A stretch of DNA of 42,235 nt from an uncultured Clostridia bacterium. GTDB taxonomy: Bacteria > Bacillota > Clostridia > Peptostreptococcales > Anaerovoracaceae. The stretch spans positions 1 through 42,235 of the forward strand of contig CALZOZ010000009.1 in the NCBI GenBank assembly GCA_945828095.1. The letters run 5' to 3'. Below the pieces are notes generated by a model that worked only from the letters and a program-made list of their open reading frames with translations, did not search any database and was not told the origin of the DNA. The position numbers were made by a program, and so were the translations under genes. Below are positions 41,113-42,235 of the stretch, piece by piece (positions within the stretch are counted from its first letter, which is position 1; each line of letters starts with the position of its first letter).

Positions 41113-42138
41113 ATGAAGAAATTGTTTGCTGTTATGCTTTCCCTGGTGTTGATTATGACAATGACCGGATGTATGCAGGGTGAAGACAGAATTGTAATTA
41201 ATGAAGATGGTTCCGGCGAATCATATTCGAAAATTATGATGGATAAATCCGTGTGCGATGAGCTCAGTGAGTCTTTTGGAATGAGCCTTGAAGACATGGG
41301 CCTTGAGGGTGCCAAGGTTGAGACGGTGGATGGAACAGAGTACTATGTCACAGAGACAACTGTAGGATTTGCAAGCTTCGACGAGCTGAAAGCAGGACTT
41401 GAAGAAAGCGGTTATTCTGGTATTTATGCCGGTGATGGCGGCTTAAGATATGTTTTTGATGCAGGTGTTTCAAAAGAGGATCTGGAGCAGATGGAGGCCA
41501 TGGGCTTCGAACTTGGCGATTCTATGAAAGCCAGTATATCAATTACGATGCCGAAGGAAATCCTCGTAACCACAGGAACTCTTTCTGAGGATAAGAAAAC
41601 GGCCACATTTGCTTTTGAGGGAAATGATTTTTACAGCATACAGGATGTGATGGTTTCCACCGCAAAAGAGACTGTCAAGCCTGTACTGAGCGGTATCACC
41701 AACAAGAAAACCTATGGCAGCGCTAAGACTGTAACGGCCAAGGATGCCAGCGGTATCAAGAATGCAAAGTATAAAAAGAATGACGGAAAATACTATTCTT
41801 TCGATATCAAGAAGACATTTACCAAGAACGGAAAGTATACTGTTTATGCTACAGATTACTACGGAAACAAGACTACGAAAACCTTTACTATCAAGGATAC
41901 AGCCAGGCCGACCGTTTCCGGAGTAACCAGCGGAAAGACATATTCTTCAGAGCGCTCAATCACCTTTAAGGATAATTGCGGTGTTAAGACAGCTAAGCTC
42001 TATCGCAATGGCAAAAGAGTTTCACTGAGTGATGATGATATAGCCAACGGATTTTACATAGGCGATGCCGGTTCATACAAGATTATTGTGACTGACGTAA
42101 ATGGAAACAGCAGAACTGTTACCTTTAAAATGAAATAA
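41113..42138 (+). CDS. Lipoprotein with Ig-like repeats
   Basis: A 341-residue exported protein. The lipobox MTGC gives the lipidated Cys20, so it is anchored to the outer face of the membrane. Residues 25-190 resemble the LppM-like domain seen in Bacillota lipoproteins (RIVINEDGSGESYSKIMMD). Two bacterial Ig-like modules follow at about 195-270 and 271-341 (KPVLSGITNKKTY, RPTVSGVTSGKTY). I chose ATG 41113, which follows GGGAGGAAATGTT and begins directly with the signal peptide; an ATG at 41083 would put ten polar residues before it. Only 97 bases without a feature remain after the stop. Confidence 0.75.
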   Translation: MKKLFAVMLSLVLIMTMTGCMQGEDRIVINEDGSGESYSKIMMDKSVCDELSESFGMSLEDMGLEGAKVETVDGTEYYVTETTVGFASFDELKAGLEESGYSGIYAGDGGLRYVFDAGVSKEDLEQMEAMGFELGDSMKASISITMPKEILVTTGTLSEDKKTATFAFEGNDFYSIQDVMVSTAKETVKPVLSGITNKKTYGSAKTVTAKDASGIKNAKYKKNDGKYYSFDIKKTFTKNGKYTVYATDYYGNKTTKTFTIKDTARPTVSGVTSGKTYSSERSITFKDNCGVKTAKLYRNGKRVSLSDDDIANGFYIGDAGSYKIIVTDVNGNSRTVTFKMK

Positions 42139-42235
42139 GATGCTCATACATAGAGTAAATGAAATAACGGGCCGCAGTGCCCAATGTCATTAAGTTAAGA
42201 TGACGAACACAAGAAGACTTCATATCGAAAAGATA

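Overview
The window looks like one contig from a Gram-positive, Clostridia-type anaerobe (Bacillota). The evidence is the gene order tig-clpP-clpX-lon-engB, a GlpP antiterminator next to anaerobic-type glycerol-3-phosphate oxidoreductases, a sortase-anchored giant adhesin, a Tad-type locus without secretin, and strong AGGAGG ribosome binding sites. I cannot name the genus; a gut or oral Peptostreptococcales/Anaerovoracaceae-like lineage would fit. The first 45 bases are not biological: they match an Illumina Nextera i7 adapter.

Layout. 48-2179: tail of an SPL-like radical SAM gene, convergent rsgA, and a fluoride channel gene. 2441-9669: housekeeping proteostasis block (tig, clpP, clpX, lon, engB, a DUF1232 protein, hpt). 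9746-12427: pduL, a membrane protein, a DJ-1/PfpI protein and a PHP phosphoesterase. 12442-16057: a glycerol-3-phosphate operon preceded by a leader with a terminator and ending in glpP, so the operon probably controls its own leader. 16071-19792: beta-CASP nuclease, a 516-base highly palindromic non-coding stretch, uridine kinase and an EamA exporter. 19883-24832: a small sigma/ArpU-like protein and a minimal Tad-like operon with four very small membrane proteins. 24853-27709: a yybP-ykoY (manganese) riboswitch controlling a P-type cation ATPase.

27732-32605 is the accessory part and the most unusual stretch. I read it as a stack of stress and addiction modules. It holds an orphan small-RNA gene (27807-27889), a decayed Phd-type antitoxin with a truncated PIN toxin, an IS200-like element, a JAB/RadC-like protein, and a consensus promoter with a LexA box in its spacer. 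It then holds a 26-residue holin-like peptide gene facing a convergent small RNA that is a second copy of the orphan. After a secreted fibronectin-type protein comes a second, unrelated type I toxin-antitoxin candidate (32226-32525). That locus has a 32-residue hydrophobic peptide, a convergent antisense-like RNA, a shared bidirectional terminator, and a direct repeat that lets the RNA pair with the toxin start region. This is the organisation of the enterococcal par locus.

32645-42138 encodes surface proteins: a 2485-residue thioester/Cna-B adhesin with an IPKTG sorting signal, preceded by two tandem intrinsic terminators, then an overlapping DUF5688 gene and a lipoprotein with Ig-like repeats. 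I saw no rRNA, tRNA or CRISPR array.
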